Shown here piece after piece: positions 33,845-46,508 of a stretch of 60,000 nt of DNA; the stretch's first letter is position 1; each line of letters begins with the position of its first letter. A program made the position numbers and the translations under genes. Origin of the DNA: Liolophura sinensis. Its lineage: Eukaryota > Mollusca > Polyplacophora > Chitonida > Chitonidae. The stretch lies in NCBI RefSeq assembly GCF_032854445.1, contig NC_088299.1:6487001-6547000 (forward strand), given 5' to 3'. Below the pieces are notes generated by a model. It searched no databases, had not been told where the DNA came from, and was given only the letters and a program-made list of their open reading frames with translations.

Positions 33845-36018
33845 CTGCAAAACAAAATCAAACATGGAATATGAAACAAGAAAAAGGTCATTTAAGCAAA
33901 ATGGCCAGATTGCAGGGCAAGTCAGAGTCTTTGAACTTTCAAGAGAACACATTTACATGACACGTTATTAAGAAGACATTTGGCTCTTACATGGAAAACG
34001 TAACACCTGAAATTCATGGTGCTTAATCTTATTAGGTTCTAAAATGTGACCACATCACAGACTACCCGTAAACATTCTAAAACACCCAAATACTAAGTAC
34101 TAAAAGGCATCCCGATGAACAAGTATGATAATACTATGAATGTAATTACAATGTGTTTCTTAATTACTGTATTTTGTGCTTTAGGAGTAAAGCTGATTAT
34201 CTATCAAAACAGATTAAAAAACTTGTAGTGACAGTAGCAGTGCATAGTAATTAAGAAGTCAATATCTGAGCACCTTAAATATACCATCAGATGAGTGTTC
34301 AGACACAAATAGCATGCAACCTAACCTTTAATAGTCAAACAATAATGCTGTCATTTTTCTTTCAATGGAATATATAACCAATTCACTTTGGGGGTCAACA
34401 AAGTCCATAAGCTTCATGTAACATAACACGAAAATCATGCTAGTGAACTAACAGGGATTGGGGCTGGTCTGCTCAAACCTTTGCGGTCAAATTCCAATAA
34501 ACCTTGCTGAAACTCAAACCTCAAGATTCAGACCTTAAACTGAGCTAATGACACCAGTCATCCAGTCTGACTTCACCATGTTTGGTTTTTGTAATTCAAT
34601 CAAAAATCAGAGCTGCAGAATTCATATGGCTTAAGCACATGGTGTCAAATACTTGAAAATGTATGTGACCTAAAGATCAATTGTGGAGTTTGTATTCCAG
34701 ACAATATATGTACTTGATCAACACAGCTTCCCAGGTTTTAAAGGCTATGCATGTAGGTGCAAGGTCTGAGAAAAAACATAATCTCACACTCCAAATCTCA
34801 CAAACTATAACATACCGACACAATCTTCATTTTGGAGACAAGAATATATTAGCTTAGCTCTACAGGTATTTACAGAACACCTGTCCAATGTGCCCTCATG
34901 AAAGCACAACACTCTAACTGCTGGACATGTACACTGACACACTGAAAATAAACATTAAGTCTATTGCAAATTATCCAATGAGGTCACTTGTATCAGAGCA
35001 TCCAATCAAAAGGGGTCTTTTAGAGAAGGCTGGTCCAATACTCCAGAACCAGCATGACCAGTAATATTTCAGCAATATGCATGAAAAGCATGGGATTACT
35101 GCAAGAAAATGGACTTGTACTATTAAAGAGAACTATAGACCTGTACTAGATTTCAGGCAGGTATTGAAACTTGAAAATACTACACTGGGATTGCTTCCAT
35201 GTAATTAGGGTCACTTCTTTCATGTCTGAACATTTTAAAATCTCAAACATAATCTGTGTTTATAATATAGTAATTTATACACTTTCTGTGTGTTGTCGTT
35301 ATGTAAATTTTGACATTCATGTATTCTAACAAAACTACCGAATTGAATTATACATATACATACATGCACGTAATAAAACGGACAAGGCAAAAGTATGAAC
35401 AATACAACCTTATGAAAAGAGCGAAATACTTATGAAATTTCTTCAGGATCATTTGGCAATTTTTTAAATTACAAAACATGTGGCTATAGCTTCTGTTTGT
35501 TTTTGATTCTCTGTTATATTCAATTCACTTAAAAGAGGCCAATTACAAACGAGAGCTGTGAAAACACTGTTTTAATTCAAATCAATGACTGTGAGCTTGA
35601 GTGCAGTGGGTATGTCATCGTCCTATGTTTACAATGCTAATCTGTGTAAATACATCAAGTGTGTGCATATTGGATGTGTCAACAGACCAAATTACCCACT
35701 GTTATGTGCAATCATCCAAAATGCATTGATGGAAATTTAGCAAATTTCTGCTATTTCTTTTTACTATAAAAAAATCAAGTGTTAAATTTTGCAAAGATGT
35801 AAAATTCTGACAAATAGTAAAATTGTGTACATGATGTATATGTATTTCCACTTTTTTTAAAATAATATTGTAGATAACAAAACTTTTCAAACCAAAGAAA
35901 TATCGACAAGTTCACAACCTGAAGATGAGTTTTACAACTTAATCTCACTGGGGAGTGAAACATGACTTGTGGACCTGTCTGTTAACTTTTATAATGAGTA
36001 ATAATCTCATTCTCTCAC
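33845..36018 (-). other. spire: spire intron, no recognisable repeats
   Basis: About 2.2 kb of AT-rich unique sequence. I see no SINE, array or extra exon. Confidence 0.75.
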
Positions 36019-36141
36019 CTCATCACCCGAGATCTTGTCCAAAAAGGACAACAGTTCGACAACTTCTGCGACCAGCGCTCTGCAAACTGCTTTGTAATGT
36101 TGACCTGCGTTTTGTGGAGAGGAGAGTCGGTCTTGACACAT
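36019..36141 (-). CDS. spire: spire exon, C-terminal KIND helices
   Basis: The exon is 123 bp, 41 codons, phase 0 on both sides, with acceptor CTTCGCAG and donor GTGAGA. It encodes MCQDRLSSPQ, then HYKAVCRALVAEVVELLSFL and DKISGDE. The HY-K/Q-AVCRAL-x-AE motif is typical of Spire KIND domains, and FLDKI matches the family pattern FLTKI. The initial Met is internal to the protein, not a start. It lies between a 5.5-kb intron upstream and a 2.2-kb intron downstream. Confidence 0.95.
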
Positions 36142-36469
36142 CTGCGAAGAGACATTAACAATATTTTAATTTAAAATGTTTAAAGTTCAGTTTCCAAACA
36201 CGTAGGAATTTTCTTTAATACAGTGACCTTGTATACATATATACATGGATAAAAATGTTTTTTCCAATTATTGTTTTCCAAATAGTAATGATTTTATAAT
36301 GAAGAGAAAAAGAATCATAATTTTTATACTGTATACATGTATAGCGTCATACATTTTGTGTATGTTATAATTAAGCTAAAACTGTAACAAACAAAACTTA
36401 TAATAATGCTGAAACAAAGTGGATTCCCCATACATGTACACTACATGTGTATCAGGGTCTCCTTCGCCT

Positions 36470-36536
36470 CTGCTCAGTTTCCTCATATAAGTGAAATATT
36501 CTAGAGTAAAAAACCAATCACATAAAATAAATAAAT
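36470..36536 (+). mobile_element. family-A SINE 3' fragment
   Basis: CTCAGTTTCCTCATATAAGT, GAAATATTCTAGAG, and tail ATAAAATAAATAAAT; heavily deleted. Confidence 0.75.
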
Positions 36537-39500
36537 CCCCATATACATGTATCAGTCTTTTCCAAAAAGAGGTTTTATTTTTTTGCTCCTCAAGAATTTT
36601 TCTTTGACAGTCAAACATTTCAACTCAAAGCTGAGTTTTATGATCTTTATTGAACACTGACAGCCATTATTCTTTCTTTTCACCCCCACATTTCAAGAGT
36701 ACTTTATGTCAAGATAACTTTAAATATATTTACGTACTTGTACATGTATTTTAAAGGAATGTTACATGTTATGTGGTGTATATTTAAAATTTGCATACAG
36801 GTTTTGTTACTAGCACTATCCTGACAAATACACTCCATCTTCCAAACACAAAATCTACACATACAAGGGAATGCATGGAAAAATCTCTGGACTTCTTAAC
36901 TTCAAAACAGAGAAATAATTCTATAAACTTCACCAATGTTTTCATGTTGATTGATTTTACATCACACGTGTTTAAATATAGTTGAGCTCCACACAAGGCC
37001 CATTCATCTATACATGCAGCTCTAAGGACTGGTCAAACGGTCAACTCATGTCCCTCCAAAACCCTGGCTACTGTCATGTCCCTAAACTGACACTTCCTCA
37101 CGCCATGTCCCCACATGTGACAACACAAGCTATTTACACAAGACGCAATTCCATAGCACACTGCACAAGGCACTCATTGTTGCCATTTTTTTTTTTTTTG
37201 GCAAGGATTCGTTAAATTACACAGGGGCTTGGAAATATGCCTCAGTAGAGCTTTTCACGCCCTGGTAAACAGTTCTTCCCGCCTCTCAAATCTGGACGGA
37301 AGGCTTCCCCGCCACAACGACCCGTCACTGCACTGGCCAGGCTTCCCCAGTCACATCTAGAGCCTCATACCTCTTGTTATAGACCTCAAACACACAGCGT
37401 GTTGTCACTGACTTCCTTGGCTTATTTCCGTTACAATCTCACGTTCTTTACGGTCAATATCAGATCGTGTTGCCCAACTAACACCTTAGTTTACCAGGTA
37501 TACAACAGGGAGCAGCGGTATACACACAGTAAATGGCCTAAAATTGCGACCATGATGACATTGTAAATCGCTAAATTCAGCCGATTCCGAAAATTCAACT
37601 CCGAGTTAGAAAGGGGTTTGAGGTTTGCTTGGATGGTGTGATGATATTCTACTGGAAGAATGTAAACTGTAGCACCAATAGTAACATTATGTGACAATTA
37701 TTTGTCTTTAAACGTACAGTTTTATGGGCAAAATCTTTAGGTCATATACTGTAAGTCATCATGGGGACAACAATTAAAGTGAACTGTAATGGAGGAGCCT
37801 GGGCAGGAAGGGAAAACAAAAAACAGGAAGACTTAACAGTGAACACTGCATACACTCTACATGTATCGATACCTGTGGCATGATCTCTGCCACATATGTA
37901 AGCACACTCTAAAATTCCAGGTATGATAGCTTTAATAATAATTAATATAGGGCCTGATCTAGGATAAAAATGTAGGTGCCCAATCACAAGATATTGTACA
38001 GTACATAAGGTTTTACAAGGAGTTTTCACATTGGAGGTAATTTAAAAAAAAACAAGATTTGTGACATTAGCAACTCCATTTTTATAACCTTCCCTTTCTT
38101 GGGTGCCCAAACCAGTGATGGCGAAAACACTTTATATGGAGTTCTGAAATAGCCACCTAAAAGTTTGTACAAATTTTTAAAAAAAGGAGAACTCAATTGT
38201 TTTGACTTGGTGGTTTCCATATGTTTTAGGCAATATAACATTAAGAACAGAACTGTCTATTTTTATGATCTTCCTTTGGTGGAGGGGGGGGGAGCCCAAA
38301 CCATTGACATTGACATGCTTTATACGGGTGCAAAATAGGCCATCTAAAGCCTGTTCAAATTTAAAAAAGTGTACTACCTCTAGTACATTCATGTTTTATC
38401 ACTATGTACAGGTGAAAAATTTGATTAAAATCTCAAGAAAAAGAAATATATATACACACACACACACACGATGAAAGAATGTACCCCATACTACTGGTAT
38501 TCAATTCAAATTTATCTTCATAGTTCTAATTGCATTTAAACAGCAAACTTCCTATGCAACGCTGATATCATCTATCGCAATCTTTAATCTTAATTCATAC
38601 ATTTAATTGTTTAATGGCCTTAGAGTGATGTCCTCTACCAGACATCATGACACTTAGTAGCAACATGGTTTTGCTTTTTTTCTAGGACCATCATATTACA
38701 CATAATATGAGTTGAAAACAGATAAGACATGTGCACTGTTCACAATATCAACAGTACAACTTACAATCTTGGTGTGTGTGAAAATGGGGTGGAAGAATTT
38801 TACATGGTATACAATGAATTCCACTAAAAATATTTGTAAACCTTATACAGGAAGAAAATGTACACTCAAGTATAAAAGTAAAATTAATGCCTAAAAAGCC
38901 AAAATAAATATTTATTATGACAAACAATTTTATTTTAATTCTTCAACAAATCCTGTTTTTGGTTTAACATTAATTAGATGATGCAAAAATGTACAAAATG
39001 TAGACGTACATTTTACATGATATTCAAGAACAAATCTTAATCAATACATACATAAAAACTCTAGCAGGGATATGTATATACAAAGGATATGTTATTTCAA
39101 GCCTGCTTGCAAATATGTGCGTATACACCTGAATGTCTTAAGTATTTCAAGCATAATTTCCAGAAATTTACCACTGACTGGCCTCTCAATTGGAATTAAC
39201 ATCTCACAATAAAACCATTAACAAATGTTTCTTGTTCATGTATGTTTACTCCTAAATTCTTGTGCATTTTAACTGTCCACATTCCAGTTAAATGGGTCAC
39301 TGGAAATTCCTTATGTAAGCAGGGCCAATCAATGTTTATTTACCTCAACATTTCTGTCGGTAAGTTTGTTTGCCTGTAAAGCTTCAACCCAAACTGCAAA
39401 TCTTGTGAGAGAAAAAAAAAGCGCAAAATGAGAGATTCACTAGCAGTCAGAACACAGAGAGATGATTTGAGAATTTAATTAAATTACATGCAAGTCTCAC

Positions 39501-40332
39501 AGTACCAGCATGGGACCAGCTAGACAAAAATGATTTACATGAAACAAACATCTAACAGGATAATTGTCAATAAATTCTGTCTGTAAGGCCATGCCAATTT
39601 AAATGTTTGCTTTGCAGGAAGAACAAAGCTTCTTTCGATGTCATAGGAGGGCATAAAAATCAACTAATTTGTGTGTCGGATGGACTGTCCCGACAACTGT
39701 TCCTGTTAAAGACATATATTTATATGTGTGATCGGAAAGCATTGCAAACAGGAAAATGATAAAAAGCATTCCAATCGGGCACAATAAAAACTTTGATTTT
39801 CAATTTCAATCTTATTCTGTTTTTTTTTTTTTTGTTTCCCTTTTTTTTTGCTAAATACGTAGATGCTCTTGAGTTGGGTTTACATCTACAGAATTCGCAA
39901 GCCTCCATTTCAAACATGAGGACTTTTCTTCGTCTCAACACTTAACATCACTGATGCCAATGAAACGTGTACAGAACACCTCTGCAGGCAGTTAATGCTT
40001 GAGGGCTGCTTAAATAGGAGCACAATGCACTCCAATACCAAAGGAATGTTTATCCTCTTTAAATAGGATTTCCTTGAAGCTATAGAAAAGGAGTCACAAA
40101 ATAGGGTGAGATTTCCTCTCAATTCCCTGACCACAGTGGAATCTCCTGAAAGGATTTCACCCTGAGCTGGTAATGTAACTTTACCCTATTTTCCTGAACA
40201 CTCCATGCATGTACATCGGCACTAAACATACACTGTACATGTACACCTCCCAAAAACACTTCAGAACATTAGCCCTTGGTATGTTCACGTTATGAGAAGT
40301 GTCTGTTATATGTAGCTGAAATTTTGTCATCT

Positions 40333-40420
40333 CACTCCTGCCACCATAATGCTGGCCGCTGTCAGATAAGTGAAATGTTCTTAAGCACAGCATGAAACTG
40401 TAATCAAATAAATAAATCTA
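40333..40420 (+). mobile_element. family-A SINE 3' fragment
   Basis: CACCATAATGCTGGCCGCTG, TCAGATAAGTGAAATGTTCT, and tail AATCAAATAAATAAAT. Confidence 0.88.
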
Positions 40421-40784
40421 AATTTGTACTTGTCAAAACCTATTTATATCATTAGCTGCCCAAGGATTTGGCAGTGATGAAAAAAGTGCTTGTTGCATGT
40501 AGCTGTTTAAAGCTATTTTAGGCCATTAGAATGGATGATTGAAGAAATGATTGATTACGACTTTACCCGACATCCACAGAAGTTCAACCACAGCATGGCA
40601 AAGGACAATTTTATAAATAACCCAACAGCAAACAGTTCACAACTGCATCTTTCTGGTATTGCAAGGGTTTATGTACATTTTAACTCTCACACACATCATT
40701 TTATAGCTAGGTGACATATAAACCAGCAACTTTAACTAGATTTCTCTGTAGCCTTTAATCAGATCGTTGACGTCCTACCCAGGC

Positions 40785-40996
40785 CTCTGGGGCCTGGTGC
40801 CTTATGCTCAGCACAATGACCCAGGGGCCTCTCACCAAATCTACCCATGTGCCTCCTCTCCGATCGTATGTGGGAAGGTCTGCCAGCAACCAGCTGATGG
40901 TCGTGGGTTTCCTCCCATCATAATTCTGATCGCCTTTGTGTATTTAAAGTCAAATACTCTTAAGCATGGCGTAAGACTCCAATCAAGTAAATACAT
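40785..40996 (+). mobile_element. family-A SINE, decayed near-full copy
   Basis: Degraded head (GGGGCCTGGTGCC...AATGACCCAGGGGCCTC), GTGGGAAGGTCTGCCAGCAA, GGTCGTGGGTTTCCTCCC, and a weak 3' module ending CCAATCAAGTAAATAC. Box B is lost. Confidence 0.85.
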
Positions 40997-41521
40997 ACAT
41001 GTAGACTATGTCCCACCATATATGTGTAAATAGAATCTATTGGTTTTACCAATGTTTTGGCTTGACTGGGATACTCCTAGTCAGGGGATGTACATGTACG
41101 ACGTACTCTAGAGTATAGACATGAATCGGTTCCAGACAAGTCAATACAATACCATTCAAAACTGTGTCATAGCACATACAGGCAAACGATTTAAGTGTAC
41201 AGCACCGGTCACACTTAAGGTACACTATCACGTCTGCATGTGTGATGCGGTGACCCTGTTGGGATTTCAACCTACAACCTAAAGAAAACATGGACAACAA
41301 TACATGCATAAACATCTGACGTAATATCGAGGCTATTGCTGATACCAGTAACCGGTATTGGCACCCAAACATGCCAAATAATTTAATAGGCAATTCCAGT
41401 TTTCTTCTCTAAAAACTGTATTCCTCAGATATTTTGTCATGAATATTCAAGGATACATGTTTGTAGTATTAAAGATAAAGTAAAACCTGTTAATATGTCA
41501 CTTTGAACATTTCATTTTTGA

Positions 41522-41575
41522 CCCCCCCCCCCCCCCAATGTCCCTCCCCCCTCCTCCCCCCACCCACTTCCCTCC
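41522..41575 (-). other. G-rich tract near a spire donor (coding strand)
   Basis: Plus strand: a run of fifteen C, then CCCTCCCCCCTCCTCCCCCC and ACCCACTTCCC. On the mRNA strand this is a series of G-runs beginning about 47 nt after the KIND-core exon, with quadruplex-forming potential. Confidence 0.85.
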
Positions 41576-41622
41576 AAAAAAACAAAACAACACACAGGCA
41601 TGCCTAAAATTTTATTTCTCAC

Positions 41623-41874
41623 CTTCATGATGAGCTGCTGCTTTCTGTCCAGCCGCTCTGTCATGTGACATTGGTCATCCTCATCCTCCACGTCATTCTC
41701 GATGCCTTCATCGTCCACGCTGTGCGACTCATGGTTATCTCCCTTGCTGTCCTCGTTGCTGACCGTCATCAACTCTATCAAGGACTCCACGCTCTGACTC
41801 AGGTGCCGTTCTTCATGCTCCTTCAGCCCATAATCCAGTGCCTGGAAGATTGTCAGTCCCAAGGTCTCCAGAGC
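41623..41874 (-). CDS. spire: spire exon, KIND domain core with acidic insert
   Basis: The exon is 252 bp, 84 codons, phase 0 on both sides, with acceptor ATTCCAG and donor GTGAGA. It opens with ALETLGLTIFQALDYGLKEH, the hallmark Spire KIND segment (E-x-LG-x-x-IY/F-x-ALDYGL), followed by EERHLSQSVESLIELM, also well conserved. The middle third is strongly acidic (SVDDEGIENDVEDEDDQ), as in vertebrate Spire, and the 3' end is RKQQLIMK. The KIND domain binds the FSI tail of Fmn-type formins, which places Spire and formin at the same actin seeds. A run of G-rich sequence on the coding strand lies 47-100 nt downstream of its donor. Confidence 0.95.
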
Positions 41875-42299
41875 CTGGAATAAATTCAAGGTAGGTTTGA
41901 TAAATCCTGTCCTAGAAGCATAAACAACTATTGCCTTTATACACGTAAATGTAGATGTATGTCAAAATGTTTGGTCAGTCACTCGTTTTGAGGAGCTCCA
42001 AAATGGAAATGATGACCTCAAACTGATGACCCCAGGTTGTCACAAAGATGACCTTGTACTGTGCAAATACAACGTACACATAAGTTAAGAGATATGACTG
42101 AATGTTTGCACAAATATACATACATGATATAAGTGGAATGTAATACATCTGACACCTTTAAATCATATTGAACATCTGAATTTTTCTTGAAGTCACCAAT
42201 GAAGAGCTCAAAATATCAAACATTTTGACCTCTGACCTCTTAGTCCGCCTTCCCTGCAAAGTAATCAATCATAATAATGCAAGAACAACTGCACATTTC

Positions 42300-42640
42300 A
42301 TATATTTATTTGATTGCATGGTGTTTCATAGTGTAGACAAGAATTTTCCACTGTCATGATTGCAATAACACAAGTTATACCAGCATGCTGCCTGTTTGGC
42401 AAATATGGTACCTTATCCAAGGCCCATTGACCAACCAGAGACCCATAATTTTCTGTGAATTGGGTGAATGTTTTATATGAGTGGAGAAAACCAGATGCCT
42501 GAAGTAAAATCACTGCTTATCGCCAGCCACATGTAAAGTACATGTAGCTGACAAACCTTTGAGATTAAAAACAATGCAGAACCAACAAGAGCCGGATTTG
42601 AACCTGGAACCTCTATGGGCTGGCTAGTGGCCAATCGGTT
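42300..42640 (-). mobile_element. decayed SINE-like element related to family A at its 3' end
   Basis: ATATTTATTTGATTGCATGG followed by GTAGACAAGAATTTTCCACT resembles the reversed family-A 3' module. About 270 bp later, GCCGGATTTGAACCTGGAAC is a reversed box B (GGTTCAAATCC). The body differs from family A, so this is another family or a very old copy. Confidence 0.55.
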
Positions 42641-42865
42641 GTTAGTCAAATCAGTAGTTCTGCATTATGACTAGAATATAAAAGCTTTAATACATGTACA
42701 CATGTTATTGTGTGTCCTGTCTGGACATATATATTAATATTCTCTGATTTCAAATTATCAAACTGTACAAGATCTTTAAACGTGTTACTTTACAATGAAA
42801 GCACATTGTACTAACCAGCAGGAAGCATTGCTATTTATACTGTCTCATCCTCATCAAGGATCAGG

Positions 42866-42900
42866 GAGGAGCAGGGAGTTTGGGGGGAGTGGGGGGGAGG
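42866..42900 (+). other. G-rich tract
   Basis: GGGAGGAGCAGGGAGTTTGG followed by GGGGAGTGGGGGGGAGG; four or more G3+ runs, quadruplex-compatible, on the strand opposite to spire mRNA. Confidence 0.7.
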
Positions 42901-43262
42901 CTCATAATTAAATGTCGTTTTAAGAACCTACAAGTATCACCTATTGATGAACATTTTACACATCAAACAGCAGGATAATTAATTAATGGCCCGCATCAAA
43001 TTGGTTTTCTGGCAAGTTATCAGGACTCATAATGCCAAACTACAGCCACCAGACAGACACAGCAGGTATTATAACAATCTGACAACGCTATTCAACAGAC
43101 AGACAAATCCGTGGATCGTGTACCGCATAGACAATGACCTAAGCATAAAGTGCCAGGAAAGCATTCCCATTTTTGTACATGTATAACACATACTTGTACG
43201 TTAAAACTGTCATGCATGAAGGCTTATGAAAAACACATCTTTACCGGTACTGGACAGGCTTC

Positions 43263-43529
43263 GGGGGCCTCCGTGGCTCAGTCGGTTAGCGCGCTAGCGC
43301 AGCGTAATGACCCAGAAGTCTCTCACCAATGCGGTCGCTGTGAGTTCAAGTCCAGTTCATGCTGGCTTCCTCTCTGGCAATGCGTGGGAAGGTCTGTCAG
43401 CAACCTGCAGATGGTCGTGGGCTTCCCCTGGGCTCTGTCCGGTTTCCACCCACCATAATGCTGGCCGCCGTCGTATAAGTGAAATATTCTTGAGTACGGC
43501 GTAAAACACCAATCAAATAAATAAATAAA
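43263..43529 (+). mobile_element. tRNA-derived SINE, family A, full length, 15-bp target duplication
   Basis: Head GGGGGCCTCCGTGGCTCAGT with box A TGGCTCAGTCGG and box B GAGTTCAAGTCC, the central part, the intact 3' module (GTATAAGTGAAATATTCTTG), and an (AAAT)n tail. TACTGGACAGGCTTC flanks it at 43248-43262 and 43530-43544 with no mismatch, so it is a young insertion. Confidence 0.98.
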
Positions 43530-43563
43530 TACTGGACAGGCTTCATTATACACATACATGTAT

Positions 43564-43821
43564 TCATTTATTTATTTGATGGGTGTTTTACGCCATATAT
43601 TTCACTTATACGACGGCTGTCAGCATTATGGTGGGTGGAAACCGGGCAGAGCCCGGGGAAAACCTACAACCATCCACAGGTTGCTGACAGACCTTCCCAC
43701 GCATTGCCGGAGAGGAAGCCAGCATGAACTGGACTTGAACTCACAGCGACTGCATTGGTGAGAGACTCCTGGGTCATTACACTGCGCTAGTGCGCTAACC
43801 AACTGAGCCACGGAGGCCCCC
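43564..43821 (-). mobile_element. tRNA-derived SINE, family A, near full length, 12-bp target duplication
   Basis: The tail lies at the left and the head at the right (AACTGAGCCACGGAGGCCCC). There is a small deletion in the 3' module (CGCCATATATTTCAC). CACATACATGTA flanks it at 43551-43562 and 43822-43833. It faces the copy at 43263 tail to tail. Confidence 0.96.
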
Positions 43822-46508
43822 CACATACATGTACATGTACATCCATAGTCACTGGAGTGGTACAAGTGCATGGACATGAATTGGCAAGGAAAATCAAGGA
43901 AAATGAGTGTATTTTTTTACCAAGGAAAGTTAATTTATTCAACCTTTTCATGTATGAAAGAGAAAAAAGTGTAATTTATGCGCCTTTTCATTTGATTTTT
44001 GAAGACAAAACTACATTGCCTGGCTTGGCTAATTTCAGGGCTTCACACAAAGTATAATTTTATCAGTCTTCAGAGAATAATGCCCTCAGAATATGCTTCA
44101 ATTTACACCTTGCAAACAAGCAAAAAGGTTGAAGAATTACACTAGTTTATTTCTGTTGCATGTCAAGCTTGCCAAAATAGAACTTTTCCCTTATCCAATG
44201 GCAGTTTAGATTCATGAGTGTAGAAAACCAGTGTGTCCTGGGAGGATCCTGAAAGTATCCAGCCAAAGGTTCCAAAAGAAATTCACTGCACTCACACCAC
44301 ATACAGTACATGTATTTCTCTAAACATGCATGGCAATAATGTTAAAATCGTCCTAATGTACATGATTCAAGTAATCTTGTGCGCAGAATTGTAGCATGGT
44401 CACCTTAAAACCTGATTAATGTTTCTATCGACCGATGAACAGATTTCTTATGGTTTATAAAAGGGTAATAATGTCATTTTTTTGGAATCAAACTGACATA
44501 AAACAGCATGCAGCAACTGTGTGGAGCCAAGAAGGAATTTCGAGAAGACAGGAGATTGATTACTTAAATAACATTTCCTGCTATTTTCTGATCAACAAGG
44601 AGATATGGCTTCTACGGGACAGCCTGTACAAGTTGAACAAAACAGGAAATAAATACACTGTAAAAATAGACAGTCTCGGAAAATATCAAAGGGCAGATGT
44701 CAAACAGATTGCTTCAAACAGATAATGCAGTGATAAAATCCGACTCTGTTACATGTAATATTTTGCACATTGGCACATGTCAATATCATGTATAAATTCA
44801 TTACAATCAGTCTTAAAATACATGTATTTTCACATTTTGTCATTCGACCAAGCACAGATTTGCCCAATTTGCATGAAATCATATTTTACTCCACTTTGGG
44901 TCAAATTATCACAAGAATGGGAACTGTGGGATACTTTTGTCGCTTTTTGTTCAAAGGCACTGTGATACCAGATCCACAAGTACACATGTACTTTGAAATA
45001 TATGACTCAAAAACGAGAAGCTGCACGTCTGAGCTGTTTACATAACCCATAATCCTTTGCAATCCTAGCTAAATCCCCCCTGGTCTCAAGCAAACAGCCT
45101 TGCCTTCCAGTAATTAGTTGGTGCCAACCCCCTCCAAGTCTTACGTAACGGTGTACATTACTGACATTTCAGGTGTGGCAAGATACCTACAGACATTCAT
45201 ATGGGCGTGACTGAACTGCTTGTACACACAAGAGAAGCAAATTATGCAGTTGCAACATTACTTGTGTGCGCAAATTTAAGATAGCTTTAAGTGTTTTCAT
45301 CCCTTTACACTATGCCAATATCAAATCACTTTAAGCATATACCTGAATACATATTACAGGATGAAGTTCACATTTTGTCTGAGCCATCATGCCAGTTGCT
45401 TTTGAGTTACACAAGTACAGTGTAGTCATGGCTGTAAGGTGGTTATTATTCATGGACAATATTAACATGATCTCTGTGAATTAAATCACAATTAATTCTT
45501 GACTAACTCTATAACAAACCTTCTGCAACACAAATGCAAGGTGCATTAACAATGTTTTGTCTGAATTCCGTCTATTAGGCGACCTCATCAATAGCCAGCA
45601 TTGTTTCCATTACCCTTCATGTATGTAGATGCCAAAACAAAAGTACATGGATGTTTATAATGCAATACTAATATTTCATTTGCACACACATGTACAAAAG
45701 AAAAAACACATGCAACTTTAAGAGAACCCTTGATTCACCCCTGTGAACTTTTGTCTCAGGCTTACTGGAGCAATTCCATGAAAAGTTGCCATTAAGTTTT
45801 TGCGAAGCTTTATAATGGAAAAGCTTCTGCTGAACACTTCCTGGCCAAATGTCCGGGAAAAGAGAATCTGTGCAAATCTGAGGATAAAAGAGGGGATTTT
45901 GTCGTCACAAAGGTAGCCCACTAATCTAATACTGACCATCTGGTCAGAGGATTGAAACAGGACAAAAACATGGACGAGGAAAATGCTGTGATAAACTCAA
46001 GGTATGCTTCAGTTCACTCTTTCAGTGAAAAATCTTTCTTTGACTGCCAAAAAAATCAGAAGGACTGAAAGAGATTTTCTGATGAAAGAATAAAAGACCC
46101 ATGAGCACTGAAATCTGACATATAATCTTGGTGTCAAACATTATGAAATGTTTTATAGTCATGAATTCCTGCTACATGTGTGTATCATGAAGTATTTTTA
46201 TATCACTGAGACTTTATTTTAACTTTGGTGATGGTAATTTAAATAATATCTACTGGTGCATAATGTGGTATGCAGACAAAAAGGTAGCTCCATACAAAAG
46301 CAACACCATGCAGGTCAGGACAACTGAAGGGAGAGCTGGACATCATGACACCATGAGAAATCTAACAAGGTCTGACCCCCTCTCTCAGCAAAGACACACT
46401 TTTTACCTGAATATGATTTCCTAATGCCTGTGTCATCTTCATGATAAAACTACACCTGCATATGCACCTGTATTTGGCAGAACAAGGGTATGTACATGGA
46501 TATTGCAA

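Larger units (their letters stand above)
36142..41622 (-). other. spire: spire intron (5.5 kb)
   Basis: It holds SINE fragments at 36470, 40333 and 40785, a CA microsatellite at 38453-38469, and a somewhat GC-richer patch at 37220-37400 with no splice-consistent frame. A C-rich tract (coding-strand G-rich) at 41522-41575 lies just inside the donor end. 38480-40330 shows nothing recognisable beyond homopolymer runs. Confidence 0.75.

Noticed and set aside
43263-43336. Genuine tRNA gene at the start of the SINE
   Set aside because: Box A and box B are present but no full cloverleaf is evident, and the sequence continues into a SINE body with flanking target duplications.
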